From the IMG/VR virus record IMGVR_UViG_3300034524_000189, positions 1-37,988 of that record: a stretch of 37,988 nt of DNA. One strand, given 5' to 3'. The translations under genes were made by a program, and so were the position numbers. A model generated the notes under the pieces. It was not told the origin of the DNA and ran no database searches. It was given only the letters and a program-made list of their open reading frames with translations. This stretch comes from a virus. Shown here one piece after another: positions 15,009 through 23,316 of this stretch (positions are counted from its first letter, which is position 1; every line of letters starts with the position of its first letter).

Positions 15009-16238
15009 ATGGGGGTTATAACCAAGACACATCATATATTCTACTGCGGCGATGCCTTGCAGGTACTGCGGAAACTCCCCGAGGAAAGTGTCCATTGTTG
15101 TATTACCTCTCCCCCCTATTGGGGCCTTCGCGACTACGGTATTAACGGCCAATATGGATTAGAGGCAACACCCGAGGAATATGTGGATCGAATGGTGGAG
15201 GTTTTTCGTGAGGTAAAGCGTGTCCTAAGAAAAGACGGGACCCTATGGTTAAATTTAGGAGATAGCTTTGCGAGTCCGGGTAAGGGTGGCAAATGGGATA
15301 AAGGGCGAAGACAAAAAGGCACAGGCAGACACCTGTACAATAATCAATCGAATAGAGGTGATTTTTTCGGGTTTAAGCATAAGGACTTAATAGGCATTCC
15401 CTGGCGTGTGGCCTTTGCTCTGCAGGCCGACGGTTGGTATTTAAGAAGCGACATCATATGGGCGAAGCCCAATCCGATGCCTGAAAGCGTAACCGACCGG
15501 CCCACCAGAGCGCACGAATATATCTTTCTTGTGGCTAAAAGCAGGACCTATTATTACGATGCCGAGGCGATAAAGGAAGAGGCCGTTACCCACCTTTACG
15601 ATAAGCGTTATGGCCCTGAATCCAGAGGCCGTGACAGGTCTAACGAGCCCTGGAATACACAGGGAGCAATGCAGCCACATAAGGGCTTCAAGACACTTGA
15701 TACTACAAATGGCCGCAATCGGCGGGATGTGTGGACTATATCGCCGGAGCCATTTCCCGGAGCTCATTTCGCTACCTTTCCCCGCGCCTTGGTGGAACCA
15801 TGTATTTTAGCTGGGACAAGCCCAATGGCCTGCCCGAAATGTGGGTCGCCATGGAAAAGGGTAACAGGCGAACCCCGGCCGGTGCCAGGCAAAGGTAGCG
15901 GCAACAAAGAACGCAAACTCGGAAGCAGCGATAGAACGAATAACCACTTGGGCAGCAGTGTTCCCTGGCGGCCTACCATAACGGAAACCCAAGGATGGTT
16001 CCCTACATGTTCTTGTTCCGAGAATGATGGTTCCGGGTCGTGCGTTGTTCTCGACTGTTTTGGAGGAGCGGGTACGGTGACATTAGTAGCTAAAAGATTA
16101 GGTCGCAGCAGTATTTATGTGGATCTTAATCCTAACTACCTTAAGATGGCAGTAGAGCGCGCTGGCTTTAACCTTAGAGAATTGTTTGCCGAGCATACCT
16201 ATGAGATTTGTTACATGGAGCAGGCAAAGGCTGAATAA
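15009..16238 (+). CDS. SPPY-type DNA methyltransferase (N4-C/N6-A)
   Basis: A full-length beta-class amino-methyltransferase of 409 residues. Catalytic motif SPPYWGLRDYG is near residue 34, the order IV-then-I is seen, and motif I VVLDCFGGAGTV lies near residue 350. The SPPY form is commoner in N4-cytosine enzymes, but N6-adenine specificity cannot be ruled out. A CPKCG ... CSCS cysteine set (residues ~275-340) may bind zinc in an inserted recognition region. No restriction endonuclease lies next to it, so it appears to be a solitary phage methyltransferase used against host restriction or for packaging or replication control. Confidence 0.9.
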   Translation: MGVITKTHHIFYCGDALQVLRKLPEESVHCCITSPPYWGLRDYGINGQYGLEATPEEYVDRMVEVFREVKRVLRKDGTLWLNLGDSFASPGKGGKWDKGRRQKGTGRHLYNNQSNRGDFFGFKHKDLIGIPWRVAFALQADGWYLRSDIIWAKPNPMPESVTDRPTRAHEYIFLVAKSRTYYYDAEAIKEEAVTHLYDKRYGPESRGRDRSNEPWNTQGAMQPHKGFKTLDTTNGRNRRDVWTISPEPFPGAHFATFPRALVEPCILAGTSPMACPKCGSPWKRVTGEPRPVPGKGSGNKERKLGSSDRTNNHLGSSVPWRPTITETQGWFPTCSCSENDGSGSCVVLDCFGGAGTVTLVAKRLGRSSIYVDLNPNYLKMAVERAGFNLRELFAEHTYEICYMEQAKAE

Positions 16239-16252
16239 AGGAGGAACAGATA

Positions 16253-16600
16253 ATGAACTTCGCATGGATAATCGTAGCGGCAATTCTAGGAGGGATGGCC
16301 GGTTTCTTTGTGGCGGCATTATTGGCCGTAGGAAAACGGGGCGAAGAACCTATAACCGGATCAGATCTGCTTTTTGACGCGGCGTTCTCCGATATTGTCA
16401 TGCAAGGTAGATCGTTGGTGGCTGGTTTCTTTAATAGGACTGATCTAAGAATAGGTTCCCGTTTTCGGATACCTGGGGTCATTGGGACTAAGCGGGTTGT
16501 AGGAGTTAGGCGGATCCTCATGGTGGAAGATGATGAGGCTTCAGTAGGTGAGGTGCCACCGCAAAAACATATAGCGGAAATGAGGGAAAAACATGTATGA
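16253..16600 (+). CDS. Membrane-anchored small protein
   Basis: A 115-residue protein with an N-terminal transmembrane helix (residues ~3-26, AWIIVAAILGGMAGFFVAAL) and a soluble, probably cytoplasmic remainder rich in basic residues and Val. No known domain. ATG 16253 follows AAAGGAGGAACAG. Confidence 0.55.
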   Translation: MNFAWIIVAAILGGMAGFFVAALLAVGKRGEEPITGSDLLFDAAFSDIVMQGRSLVAGFFNRTDLRIGSRFRIPGVIGTKRVVGVRRILMVEDDEASVGEVPPQKHIAEMREKHV

Positions 16601-16934
16601 CGAAGGACGGGTGATAAGATGGGGTTTTATAGATCCCGCCCTGGCGGAAGCGCTCAATGGCCTAGCGGCGGCTGAAAACCGTTTCAATGCGGCGTCGGGC
16701 GCCGAAGAAGTAGACGCCGCCATTCTTGACCTGAAGGCGGCCGAACTGCACCTGCGGGCTGTATTACAAAGGGCCCGGATCGAAGCCACACGAAAGGAGG
16801 CGCTACCATGTTTGAAAAGGTCGCCGTTTACCGTATTCAGAAGGCCGAACTTGAAAAACCAGAGAGTTACCGCCTTAAGATCAAACCCAGCGGCGACTTT
16901 GGCCCGGAAATATACGGAGACAGAGCAGGGTTGA
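16593..16934 (+). CDS. Small helical protein, unknown
   Basis: The first ~65 residues are helical and Ala/Glu-rich (AALNGLAAAENRF-type segments) and look like a normal small phage protein. The last ~42 residues overlap the start of the next gene by 127 nt in another frame and are basic and irregular. ATG 16593 overlaps the preceding gene by 8 nt. No function is assigned. Confidence 0.45.
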   Translation: MYDEGRVIRWGFIDPALAEALNGLAAAENRFNAASGAEEVDAAILDLKAAELHLRAVLQRARIEATRKEALPCLKRSPFTVFRRPNLKNQRVTALRSNPAATLARKYTETEQG

Positions 16935-17080
16935 CCTATCTGCGGGACAGTCTTTCGGAGCTTTTGGAAGACCCGGAAGGTCTCGGATACCATATCCATC
17001 TTGTAACAGTTGACGACGCCGGCAAGGCGGACCCCAATGGTCTGTTCATTGGCCTGCTTGTTGGAATTATAGACAATTAG
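16808..17080 (+). CDS. Small protein, unknown
   Basis: A 90-residue protein. ATG 16808 sits behind a very good GAAAGGAGG, inside the previous gene. Composition is ordinary for a soluble alpha/beta protein (FEKVAVYRIQ; LHLVTVDDAGKADPNG-like end; hydrophobic LFIGLLVGIIDN tail). The stronger ribosome-binding site and more regular sequence suggest this, rather than the overlapping tail upstream, is the selected reading frame. Confidence 0.55.
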   Translation: MFEKVAVYRIQKAELEKPESYRLKIKPSGDFGPEIYGDRAGLTYLRDSLSELLEDPEGLGYHIHLVTVDDAGKADPNGLFIGLLVGIIDN

Positions 17081-17091
17081 AGGCGAGCACC

Positions 17092-17316
17092 ATGGAGTAT
17101 TTCATAATACCTGGAGACGTGGTGCAGATCTGGGTGGATGGGAACATGGTACACGAAACCATCTCAGACCAAATTATACAGCGACTGTGCGAAGGCGATA
17201 TCATCAAGGTTGAAACGAGAGACAAGCTTTACGAGGTCCAAAATGTTCGGATTGATGAAGAGTTCAATGTCGTGGAGATTGACTGCAAAGAGATCGAAGC
17301 AGATTATTGTTTCTGA
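17092..17316 (+). CDS. Small beta-rich protein, unknown
   Basis: A 74-residue acidic protein with repeated Val/Ile strands (EYFIIPGDVVQIWVDG; DIIKVETRDKLYEVQNV). No known family. ATG 17092 follows GAGGCGAG, 11 bp after the previous stop. Confidence 0.5.
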   Translation: MEYFIIPGDVVQIWVDGNMVHETISDQIIQRLCEGDIIKVETRDKLYEVQNVRIDEEFNVVEIDCKEIEADYCF

Positions 17317-17327
17317 GGAGGGATACC

Positions 17328-17870
17328 ATGGTTGAGCAATATAACGGCCAGGCTTTAAGTCCCAGCGGTGAAAGCGTTTCTGAAAGTGTAAAACAAAACC
17401 CCACAGAATTGGCCGAATTGGAAGTTGCAGCCATGAGGCTGGCGATAGAAGGCGTGCTGGCAATCATCCGAGAGAGCTGCGGGGTGGCCGGATGGCATTT
17501 AAATGGTGAGATCGCCGCCTGGTCCGAATTCAATTACCCGGAAGAATTGGAAGCTGCTATTGACAACGAGGCTGGACTAGCGTTATTGACACACCTTCGC
17601 CGTGTTACGGCCGAGCGTGATTGGTTGCGCGAGAGGGCTAAGAAGGCCGGCAGTTGCATATTTAGCGAGGAACGCGATGTCGGCGTTAGTTCAAACGCAA
17701 TGGTTGAGTATGCTCTTGGAGGCCCCGAACCCTCTCCTGATCAGTACCCACTTGACCGCTGGGATTTGGCCGCGTGCGAACGGTGCCGGGATGGAGCGCC
17801 GGAACACCTACGCCCGAAGATGGATGAGGTCTTGGTAAAGTACAGGCAGGCGCTGTGGCAAAGAAGGTGA
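17328..17870 (+). CDS. Unknown phage protein
   Basis: A ~180-residue acidic protein with a helical N-terminal half and a CERCRDGAPEH segment late in the chain. No recognised domain. The start is ATG 17328 (strong GAGGAGGG); the upstream in-frame start at 17307 overlaps the previous gene. It sits directly before the nuclease/helicase pair, so an accessory role in DNA processing is possible but unproven. Confidence 0.5.
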   Translation: MVEQYNGQALSPSGESVSESVKQNPTELAELEVAAMRLAIEGVLAIIRESCGVAGWHLNGEIAAWSEFNYPEELEAAIDNEAGLALLTHLRRVTAERDWLRERAKKAGSCIFSEERDVGVSSNAMVEYALGGPEPSPDQYPLDRWDLAACERCRDGAPEHLRPKMDEVLVKYRQALWQRR

Positions 17871-17875
17871 GAGCA

Positions 17876-18274
17876 ATGGAACAAATGGCAATTTTGGGGG
17901 GTACCGGACATTCCCTGGACGAGGTATTGCGGGCCCTTTCCGATATACGGGTAGAGGTGACCCTGGAGGAATATGACCTTCAAATGGTGGTTGCCGAGCG
18001 GCTTACTTCTGCAGGCATATGTTACCACAGGGAACATTATTTAGGACCAAGGAACAGGATAGATTTTCTTGTGGACGGAGGAATAGGCATCGAAGTCAAG
18101 AAAGGCAAGCCGGCCAGGGCCAAGGTAATGCGGCAACTTCAGCGCTATACTTCTTCTCCTGAGATCAAGGCTGTTATCTTGGTGGTAGAACGCAATGTAA
18201 ACATTTCGCGCGAAATGAATGGAAAACCATGTATATCTTTTGGCCTGAACAAGCTATGGGGTGTTGCGCTTTGA
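17876..18274 (+). CDS. PD-(D/E)XK-type nuclease (VRR-NUC-like)
   Basis: A ~132-residue nuclease-fold protein. The catalytic pattern is RIDFLVDGGIGIEVKKGK: an Asp in IDF, then Glu-x-Lys in IEVK, as in PD-(D/E)XK enzymes, preceded by GICYHREHYLGPRN. It immediately precedes the SNF2 helicase, a pairing seen in many Firmicute phages where the nuclease is of VRR-NUC type. ATG 17876 follows AAGGTGAGAGCA; GTG 17855 is possible. Likely acts with the helicase on branched phage DNA. Confidence 0.75.
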   Translation: MEQMAILGGTGHSLDEVLRALSDIRVEVTLEEYDLQMVVAERLTSAGICYHREHYLGPRNRIDFLVDGGIGIEVKKGKPARAKVMRQLQRYTSSPEIKAVILVVERNVNISREMNGKPCISFGLNKLWGVAL

Positions 18275-20244
18275 TTGAAACCAAACAATTGCCTGCCTAC
18301 CTTCGCCCGCCCGGGCCGGCGAGCAGATATTATGGAACATTGAGGTACGATGAACAGGACAACTCCTGGGTTATTGAAGGCGAGCCCTGCGTTATTGAAA
18401 TGGCCAAGAGGTTATTTCCGGGCAGTGACGGGCGGCGGCCGGGCCAGGCCAGATTTCACAATAACCGGCGGGCCAATGGCGACCTGAACTGGTTAATGCT
18501 GCGGTACCCTCTACAAATAATGGAGCCGGAAAAATGGCGAGCGGCCCTGGAGGATGCCACGGAACACGTGTTGAAGCGGGAGGAGATTTACCTGCGCCCA
18601 CAGAAGGCCCTCCCGCCCCCAACTTTCAAAGGGGAACTGCGGCCATTCCAGCAAGAAGGCTTGGCATTTCTCCTTAATAACCGTCGCTGTTTGCTGGCCG
18701 ACGAAATGGGTCTGGGTAAGACTGTGCAGGCGCTGGCATTCCTGGCAGCCGCGGAGGACTTTCCGGCTTTGATTGTGGTGCCGCCCCATTTGGTTATCAA
18801 CTGGACAAAAGAAATCAGGCGTTTTCTGGTCCCCCCCGCCCCGCCTGGGCAAATTGTAACGCTCTTTGAAGGCGAGTACAACATGAACGACCGGGTGCAT
18901 GTTATCCAGGGTCTCAAACCGTATGATCTGCCGCCAGCCAGTATCTATATCATTCACTACTTGCTTCTGCGCGGCTGGAAAAAGTACCTGCCCGACTTCG
19001 GTTTTAAGGCGGTGATCTTCGATGAGATCCAGGAATTGCGCCATAAGGGCACCGAAAAGTACAGCGCCGCTTCTCTCCTGGCTCAGAATACAGCGGACGT
19101 GATAGGGCTTTCGGGAACTCCCATCTATAACCGCGGGGGCGAGATTTGGAACGTACTGAATATCCTCGAATACCACTGCCTGGGCGATTGGGACTCCTTC
19201 ACCAGGGAATGGTGCTACGGTTATGGCTCTGATATCGTGGTAAAACCCGAACTGCTGGGTGATTACCTGAAACGTGAGGGTCTGATGCTTCGCCGGACAA
19301 AAGAACAGGTGCTCAAGGAATTGCCACCGAAGCGCCGTGTAGTCCAGACAGTTGATTGTGACCGGGGTGTATACGGAAAGTTGATCCAGGAGGCTGTAGA
19401 AAAGGCTGGTATGCTGGATACCATTAAAGACGCTTTCGAGAGAGGACGAACTACCAGGGAAATAGTGAATAGTGCCCGTCAGGCCACCGGCATTGCAAAA
19501 GCAGGGTGTGTTGCGGCCTTTGTAAAGATGCTGCTGGAGGCGGGCGAAAAGGTACTACTGTTTGCCTACCATCATGCAGTATTTGATATTTATGCGGAAG
19601 AATTAAAAGAATTTAAGCCGGTGCGGATTACGGGCAAAGAAAGCCCTAAAGAAAAGGAACAGGCCGTTGAAGCGTTTATGCAAGACCGATCCCCGGTGGT
19701 TATCATCTCCCTGCGGGCCGCCGCTGGCCTGAATCTGCACAAGGCCACCTGTGTGGTATTTGGCGAATTGGACTGGTCCCCGGCTATTCACTCCCAGGCG
19801 GAAGACCGGGCCCACCGCATTGGCCAAGAGGATTCGGTGCTTTGTTACTACCTGGTGTGCGACGAGGGATCAGACGAAAGCATCCAGGAGGCGCTGGGTC
19901 TCAAAGTAAGCCAATTTGTAGGGTTGATGGGGGACAAGGCCGAGAGCGAGGAGGACCGGGCTCTGGCCCAGGTGGTGGCGACCGAACATATGAATCGGAT
20001 TGTTGAAAAACTGAAGGCAAGAGGCAAGAAGGAGGCTGAACGGATGGAGCAACAAAGTGCGGATAATCGCCAATTCGTCTTTGAGGCTGGCTACTGGTGG
20101 CATGTCCCTTGTAGCGATCCAATGGAATTCCCACGGCGTGGGAAGATGATCCCGTCAACCATTATTACTGACGAAGAAAGAACTTGGACCTGCGCGGATT
20201 GCGGGATAGTGGCTAGTGAACGGGAAATGAAGGTGAAACGATGA
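18271..20244 (+). CDS. SNF2-family helicase/ATPase
   Basis: A ~657-residue SNF2 ATPase. From the N-terminus: a ~110-residue module; helicase motif I LLADEMGLGKTVQAL; motif II FDEIQ (in place of DEAH); motif III GLSGTPIYNR; then the C-terminal lobe with ISLRAAAGLNLHKA and QAEDRAHRIGQ (motif VI). A C-terminal zinc-ribbon-like WHVPC ... CADCG follows. It translocates on DNA; with the upstream nuclease it probably remodels replication intermediates. The start is uncertain: TTG 18271 overlaps the nuclease stop as TTGA with GGGGTG before it; ATG 18256 is the alternative. Confidence 0.88.
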   Translation: MIETKQLPAYLRPPGPASRYYGTLRYDEQDNSWVIEGEPCVIEMAKRLFPGSDGRRPGQARFHNNRRANGDLNWLMLRYPLQIMEPEKWRAALEDATEHVLKREEIYLRPQKALPPPTFKGELRPFQQEGLAFLLNNRRCLLADEMGLGKTVQALAFLAAAEDFPALIVVPPHLVINWTKEIRRFLVPPAPPGQIVTLFEGEYNMNDRVHVIQGLKPYDLPPASIYIIHYLLLRGWKKYLPDFGFKAVIFDEIQELRHKGTEKYSAASLLAQNTADVIGLSGTPIYNRGGEIWNVLNILEYHCLGDWDSFTREWCYGYGSDIVVKPELLGDYLKREGLMLRRTKEQVLKELPPKRRVVQTVDCDRGVYGKLIQEAVEKAGMLDTIKDAFERGRTTREIVNSARQATGIAKAGCVAAFVKMLLEAGEKVLLFAYHHAVFDIYAEELKEFKPVRITGKESPKEKEQAVEAFMQDRSPVVIISLRAAAGLNLHKATCVVFGELDWSPAIHSQAEDRAHRIGQEDSVLCYYLVCDEGSDESIQEALGLKVSQFVGLMGDKAESEEDRALAQVVATEHMNRIVEKLKARGKKEAERMEQQSADNRQFVFEAGYWWHVPCSDPMEFPRRGKMIPSTIITDEERTWTCADCGIVASEREMKVKR

Positions 20245-20522
20245 GCCGCGGGAATATAGAGGCTCGTTTGAAGTCTGCTGGGATTGAAAACTATATCATT
20301 GATCGCGAGCGTGAAGTAATAGTCATCTTTTACCATTCTCGACCGGAGGACGCAGAGAAATTGATCAATAAGTGTAATAACTGCATTAGAGCCGATAAGG
20401 AGCGGAACCGCTGTAGGGAGTTCTATGAGCCCTGGCGGATGTGGCAGTATTCCAGAAATGGGCGATGCTATGGATATCATCCCCGCGAGGTGAAATCGTT
20501 CATATGGAAAGGAGAGGCTTGA
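20241..20522 (+). CDS. Small Cys-containing protein, unknown
   Basis: A 93-residue basic protein with Cys residues (CNNC, RCREF, RCYGYH) that might hold a metal. ATG 20241 overlaps the helicase stop as ATGA, so it is translationally coupled to it. No recognised family. About 100 bp without a gene follows (20523-20623), in which I see nothing distinctive. Confidence 0.5.
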   Translation: MSRGNIEARLKSAGIENYIIDREREVIVIFYHSRPEDAEKLINKCNNCIRADKERNRCREFYEPWRMWQYSRNGRCYGYHPREVKSFIWKGEA

Positions 20523-20623
20523 ATAGTTCTATAGGAAGCTAACTACGTGGCGGCCGTTACGAGAGAAAGGCAGCATCAAAAGCGCACGGACAGGAGTTAG
20601 TCTCAAGGAGTGGGCCAATCATT

Positions 20624-20812
20624 ATGGATGAGCACGATGTTATAAGAGAGATTGGGCGGTTCCCTGATAGGATCAACCCTAAGGAGCGCATTAAATCCAG
20701 GGCCTGGCGTTGCGCCAGGTGCGGTGCGGTATATCATTTTTCCGAGGAAGTTACCCTACCCTCTTATCCTTGTTACTGCGGTAGCAGGTTTTGGTTGAAA
20801 ATAACCGGCTAA
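20624..20812 (+). CDS. Small zinc-ribbon protein
   Basis: A 62-residue protein: an acidic N-terminus, then a Cys4 ribbon with WRCARCGAVYHF and YPCYCGSRFWL. Such ribbons bind nucleic acid or stabilise small phage regulators. Being the last gene before the packaging genes it could be a late-transcription or packaging accessory, as small proteins at this place often are; this is inference. The ATG at 20624 has only a modest ribosome-binding site (AAGGAG well upstream). Confidence 0.5.
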   Translation: MDEHDVIREIGRFPDRINPKERIKSRAWRCARCGAVYHFSEEVTLPSYPCYCGSRFWLKITG

Positions 20813-20815
20813 TAA

Positions 20816-20839
20816 ATGCAAATAGCATGCTATTTGCAT
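20816..20839. repeat. Perfect 24-bp palindrome before the packaging genes
   Basis: ATGCAAATAGCA followed directly by its exact reverse complement TGCTATTTGCAT, with no spacer and no mismatch. Two more TGCATG-type words follow at once (GCATG at 20836-20840 and 20846-20850). It lies 3 bp after a gene stop and 140 bp before terS, in non-coding DNA. It may be an operator for late transcription, a packaging or recombination site, or a bidirectional hairpin terminator-like element without a T-tract. Confidence 0.85.
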
Positions 20840-20910
20840 GTAACTGCATGGCATAGGCAGGCTTATACTTGAATTTGCGAGACATTTAGCCTTGCGACTT
20901 GACTTTACAC

Positions 20911-20950
20911 GGCGGCAGTTTTAGCGTGGAAGTAGGAAAATATTGCCGCC
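20911..20950. repeat. Inverted repeat upstream of terS
   Basis: GGCGGCA (20911-20917) pairs with TGCCGCC (20944-20950), and inside them TTTT and AAAA also face each other, so an mRNA hairpin with a loop of about 17-18 bases is possible 29 bp before the terS start. Together with the palindrome at 20816 it makes the 20813-20978 gap unusually symmetric. Confidence 0.5.
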
Positions 20951-20978
20951 AGGAGGCCCTGACAGGGAGAGATGTGCT

Positions 20979-21611
20979 ATGGCGGCCAAAAAGAAGAAGC
21001 GGCGGAAAATATCCGTAGAAACCGCAAGAGACCTCAATAATAACTTTCCGCCCAATGTACTCAAATTTATTCAATTCATGGCGGCCGGCAAGGAATGGAA
21101 CGGCGTCAAGATGACGCAGGAACAATTTGCAATTGAGGTGTTGAAGGTCCGGCCGGAAACCGTGACCCGGTACAAGCAACTTCCTGGGTTTAAAGAAGCG
21201 GTCAATGCTTTGGTAGACGAATACCTCTGGTCGGAAACGCCAGCCGCCATCAAGGCCCTGGCCAAGCGGATGCGTATGGGCGATGTAAAGGCCATTGAAA
21301 TTGGCTTAAAACAGTCCGGCAGGTGGAATCATGTTGAAAAAATAGATGCCAACTTTACCGGCAATATGCAAGCGACGGTGACCCTGGATGAGCGAGCCAG
21401 CCAGACAATTGACAGAGCAATTGCAGCTGCTCTCACGGGACTTGCCGCGGTCCTACAAGGCGGCACTCCAGGAACAGGCAGCAAACCTGGTGCGGCAAAT
21501 GCAGCAATTACCGCAGCTCTGGCAAGACTGGCCGATGGCCTGGAAGCTGGAACTACTGCGGAAAGTCAGGAATCTGGCGCGCCAAGCGAGGGTCCAGAGG
21601 GGGAAAACTGA
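20979..21611 (+). CDS. Terminase small subunit-like protein
   Basis: The DNA-recognition subunit of the packaging motor. It has a basic start (AAKKKKRRKISVETA), a helix-turn-helix-like region (KMTQEQFAIEVLKVRPETVTR and an AIKALAKRMRMGDVKAIEI segment as in phBC6A51-type small terminases), and an Ala/Gly-rich C-terminal tail. ATG 20979 follows GGGAGAG; the in-frame sequence upstream to 20943 looks non-coding. The last ~75 residues overlap terL by 224 nt in another frame. Assignment rests on position before terL and on the HTH pattern. Confidence 0.7.
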   Translation: MAAKKKKRRKISVETARDLNNNFPPNVLKFIQFMAAGKEWNGVKMTQEQFAIEVLKVRPETVTRYKQLPGFKEAVNALVDEYLWSETPAAIKALAKRMRMGDVKAIEIGLKQSGRWNHVEKIDANFTGNMQATVTLDERASQTIDRAIAAALTGLAAVLQGGTPGTGSKPGAANAAITAALARLADGLEAGTTAESQESGAPSEGPEGEN

Positions 21612-23076
21612 CCTAGAGTTTTTTGCCCGGTACTATTTTCCCCATATCTTCCGGGACGAAACACCAGAGTTCCATTTTGAGTTAGATGATTTAGTAGCCG
21701 AGGCTCAGGAAAAAAGGGCCCGCGGAGAGAAAAAGGGACTGATTGTAGCCGCCCCCCGCGGGTTTGCCAAGTCTACGAGGATCACTTTCCTGCATCTTAT
21801 TCATGCCCTGTGTTACCAGAAGAAACGTTTTGCCGTAATTATTTCCAATCGAGCAACAGCGGCGGAGCAGTTCCTGGTAGACATCCGTAAGGAAATAGAG
21901 GAAAACGAAAGACTGCAAGAAGACTTCGGCGATCTAAGGGGTGATCTCTACGGGGAGCGGTGGACCAACACCGATATCGTGGTGGTCCACTGCAAGCGTG
22001 ATGAAGACGGCCGGCCGATACTCTCCCCGCGCGGTAAGCCGGTAGTTGTTTGGCGGACCAGGGTAACGGTCCGCGGCACCGGTACCCAGCTGCGCGGTAT
22101 GAAATACCGGAGCTATCGGCCAGACCTGGCAATCCTTGACGATGTTGAGAACGACGATCATGTTATTACCGAGGATGCCCGGGCCAAGGCATGGGCATGG
22201 TTCAACGCCGTAGTAGTGCCTATGCTAGATCCGGTGGAGGGTGATCTGATTGTTATAGGCACTATCCTCCACTATGATAGCCTGCTGGCCAAACTGCTGA
22301 ACCCTAAAGCCGAACATGCCTCGGTCTATATTCAGAAGATATACCGGGCTGTCAAAGAAGACGGATCACCTCTCTGGCCGACTCGTTTTCCACTTGAGGC
22401 GCTGCGCCAGATACGAGTGCAGATAGGTACCCTGAAATTTAATCAGGAGTACATGAACCAGCCCATAGACGAAACGACACAGATTTTCCCGCCCAAGTGG
22501 TGGCGGTTCTATACCAGGCAGGACCTGGAGTACAAAGGAAACAAATGGTATTTTAAGGGCCAACCATTGGAGATCTTCCAGGGAGTTGATCCGGCAATAG
22601 AGGAAACGGCAAGCGCCCACTATTTTGCCCATGTAACCATTGGGATCACTAAGGCGAAAGATATCGTTATTCTCTGGCCGTACGCCGGTAAAATAGACTT
22701 TCCCAGGCAAGTGCGCCTGATCATCGAACAGGCCAACACCTGGAAGCCGCGGAAGATAGGGATTGAAAAGCAGGGGTATCAAAAGGCGCTGGCCCAGGGC
22801 GTGACCATGCTGGCGAAGGCGGTTCTGCCAATCAAAAAGCTGAGCAATACAGGTGCCAAATTCAGCCGGATTACCGCCCTTTCAGTGTATTTCGAGAACG
22901 GGCAGGTCTGGATTAAGGGTGATCCAAATACCCGACAGCCGGACCCCTACTTCCAGCAGTTTTATGATGAGGCAATCCAGTACCCGAACAGTCCGGCCGA
23001 TGACTTGCTGGACGCTTTCGAGAACGCCATTCAATGCGCCAGCGGCGGGAAAAAGGCATTCGAGGAGTGGTTTTAA
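21388..23076 (+). CDS. Terminase large subunit
   Basis: The ATP-driven packaging motor and nuclease. Key marks: LEFFARYYFPHIF, Walker A APRGFAKST (~residues 123-131), Walker B LAILDDVEND (~248-257) with catalytic acid, coupling segment IGTILHYDSLL, and the RNase-H-like nuclease domain starting at QGVDPAIEE (~400) and ending with the SPADDLLDAFENA motif. The N-terminal ~75 residues are Gln/Leu-rich and lie over the end of the small subunit gene. ATG 21388 has no strong ribosome-binding site, so translation may be coupled to terS, or start later at ATG 21532. Confidence 0.92.
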   Translation: MSEPARQLTEQLQLLSRDLPRSYKAALQEQAANLVRQMQQLPQLWQDWPMAWKLELLRKVRNLARQARVQRGKTDLEFFARYYFPHIFRDETPEFHFELDDLVAEAQEKRARGEKKGLIVAAPRGFAKSTRITFLHLIHALCYQKKRFAVIISNRATAAEQFLVDIRKEIEENERLQEDFGDLRGDLYGERWTNTDIVVVHCKRDEDGRPILSPRGKPVVVWRTRVTVRGTGTQLRGMKYRSYRPDLAILDDVENDDHVITEDARAKAWAWFNAVVVPMLDPVEGDLIVIGTILHYDSLLAKLLNPKAEHASVYIQKIYRAVKEDGSPLWPTRFPLEALRQIRVQIGTLKFNQEYMNQPIDETTQIFPPKWWRFYTRQDLEYKGNKWYFKGQPLEIFQGVDPAIEETASAHYFAHVTIGITKAKDIVILWPYAGKIDFPRQVRLIIEQANTWKPRKIGIEKQGYQKALAQGVTMLAKAVLPIKKLSNTGAKFSRITALSVYFENGQVWIKGDPNTRQPDPYFQQFYDEAIQYPNSPADDLLDAFENAIQCASGGKKAFEEWF

Positions 23077-23316
23077 GTGTTTAATCCTTATCGCTTAGCT
23101 CTATGGCAAGAAGTAGAGAGTAGTGAGCCATATCGGTGCGGCCGGTGCGCCAATCGGATTGCGGATGGTCCCCGCTATGTGTTGGTGCAGTTCGGCCAGG
23201 TCAAGGATATTCGCTGCCCTGACTGCTACAATGGCAAACAGCGTGCGGAATTGGAACGCATGGAACGGGCCCTGGCGCCGAAACCGGAACAAAGAGGTGC
23301 TGGCTTATGGCCTTAA
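23077..23316 (+). CDS. Small zinc-ribbon phage protein
   Basis: A 79-residue protein with two CxxC pairs (YRCGRCANRI and IRCPDC), a zinc-ribbon fold, of the kind often found between terminase and portal genes. GTG 23077 follows GAGGAG and abuts the terL stop; the end overlaps the portal start by 10 nt. Function unknown. Confidence 0.55.
   Translation: MFNPYRLALWQEVESSEPYRCGRCANRIADGPRYVLVQFGQVKDIRCPDCYNGKQRAELERMERALAPKPEQRGAGLWP

Noticed and set aside
18511-19176. Antisense reading frame (221 codons) opposite the SNF2 gene
   Set aside because: It overlaps conserved helicase motifs on the other strand and shows no domain of its own.
20834-20869. Late promoter made of TTGCAT and TATACT before terS
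   Set aside because: The spacing is 24 bp, too long for a standard promoter; no better pair was found in that gap.
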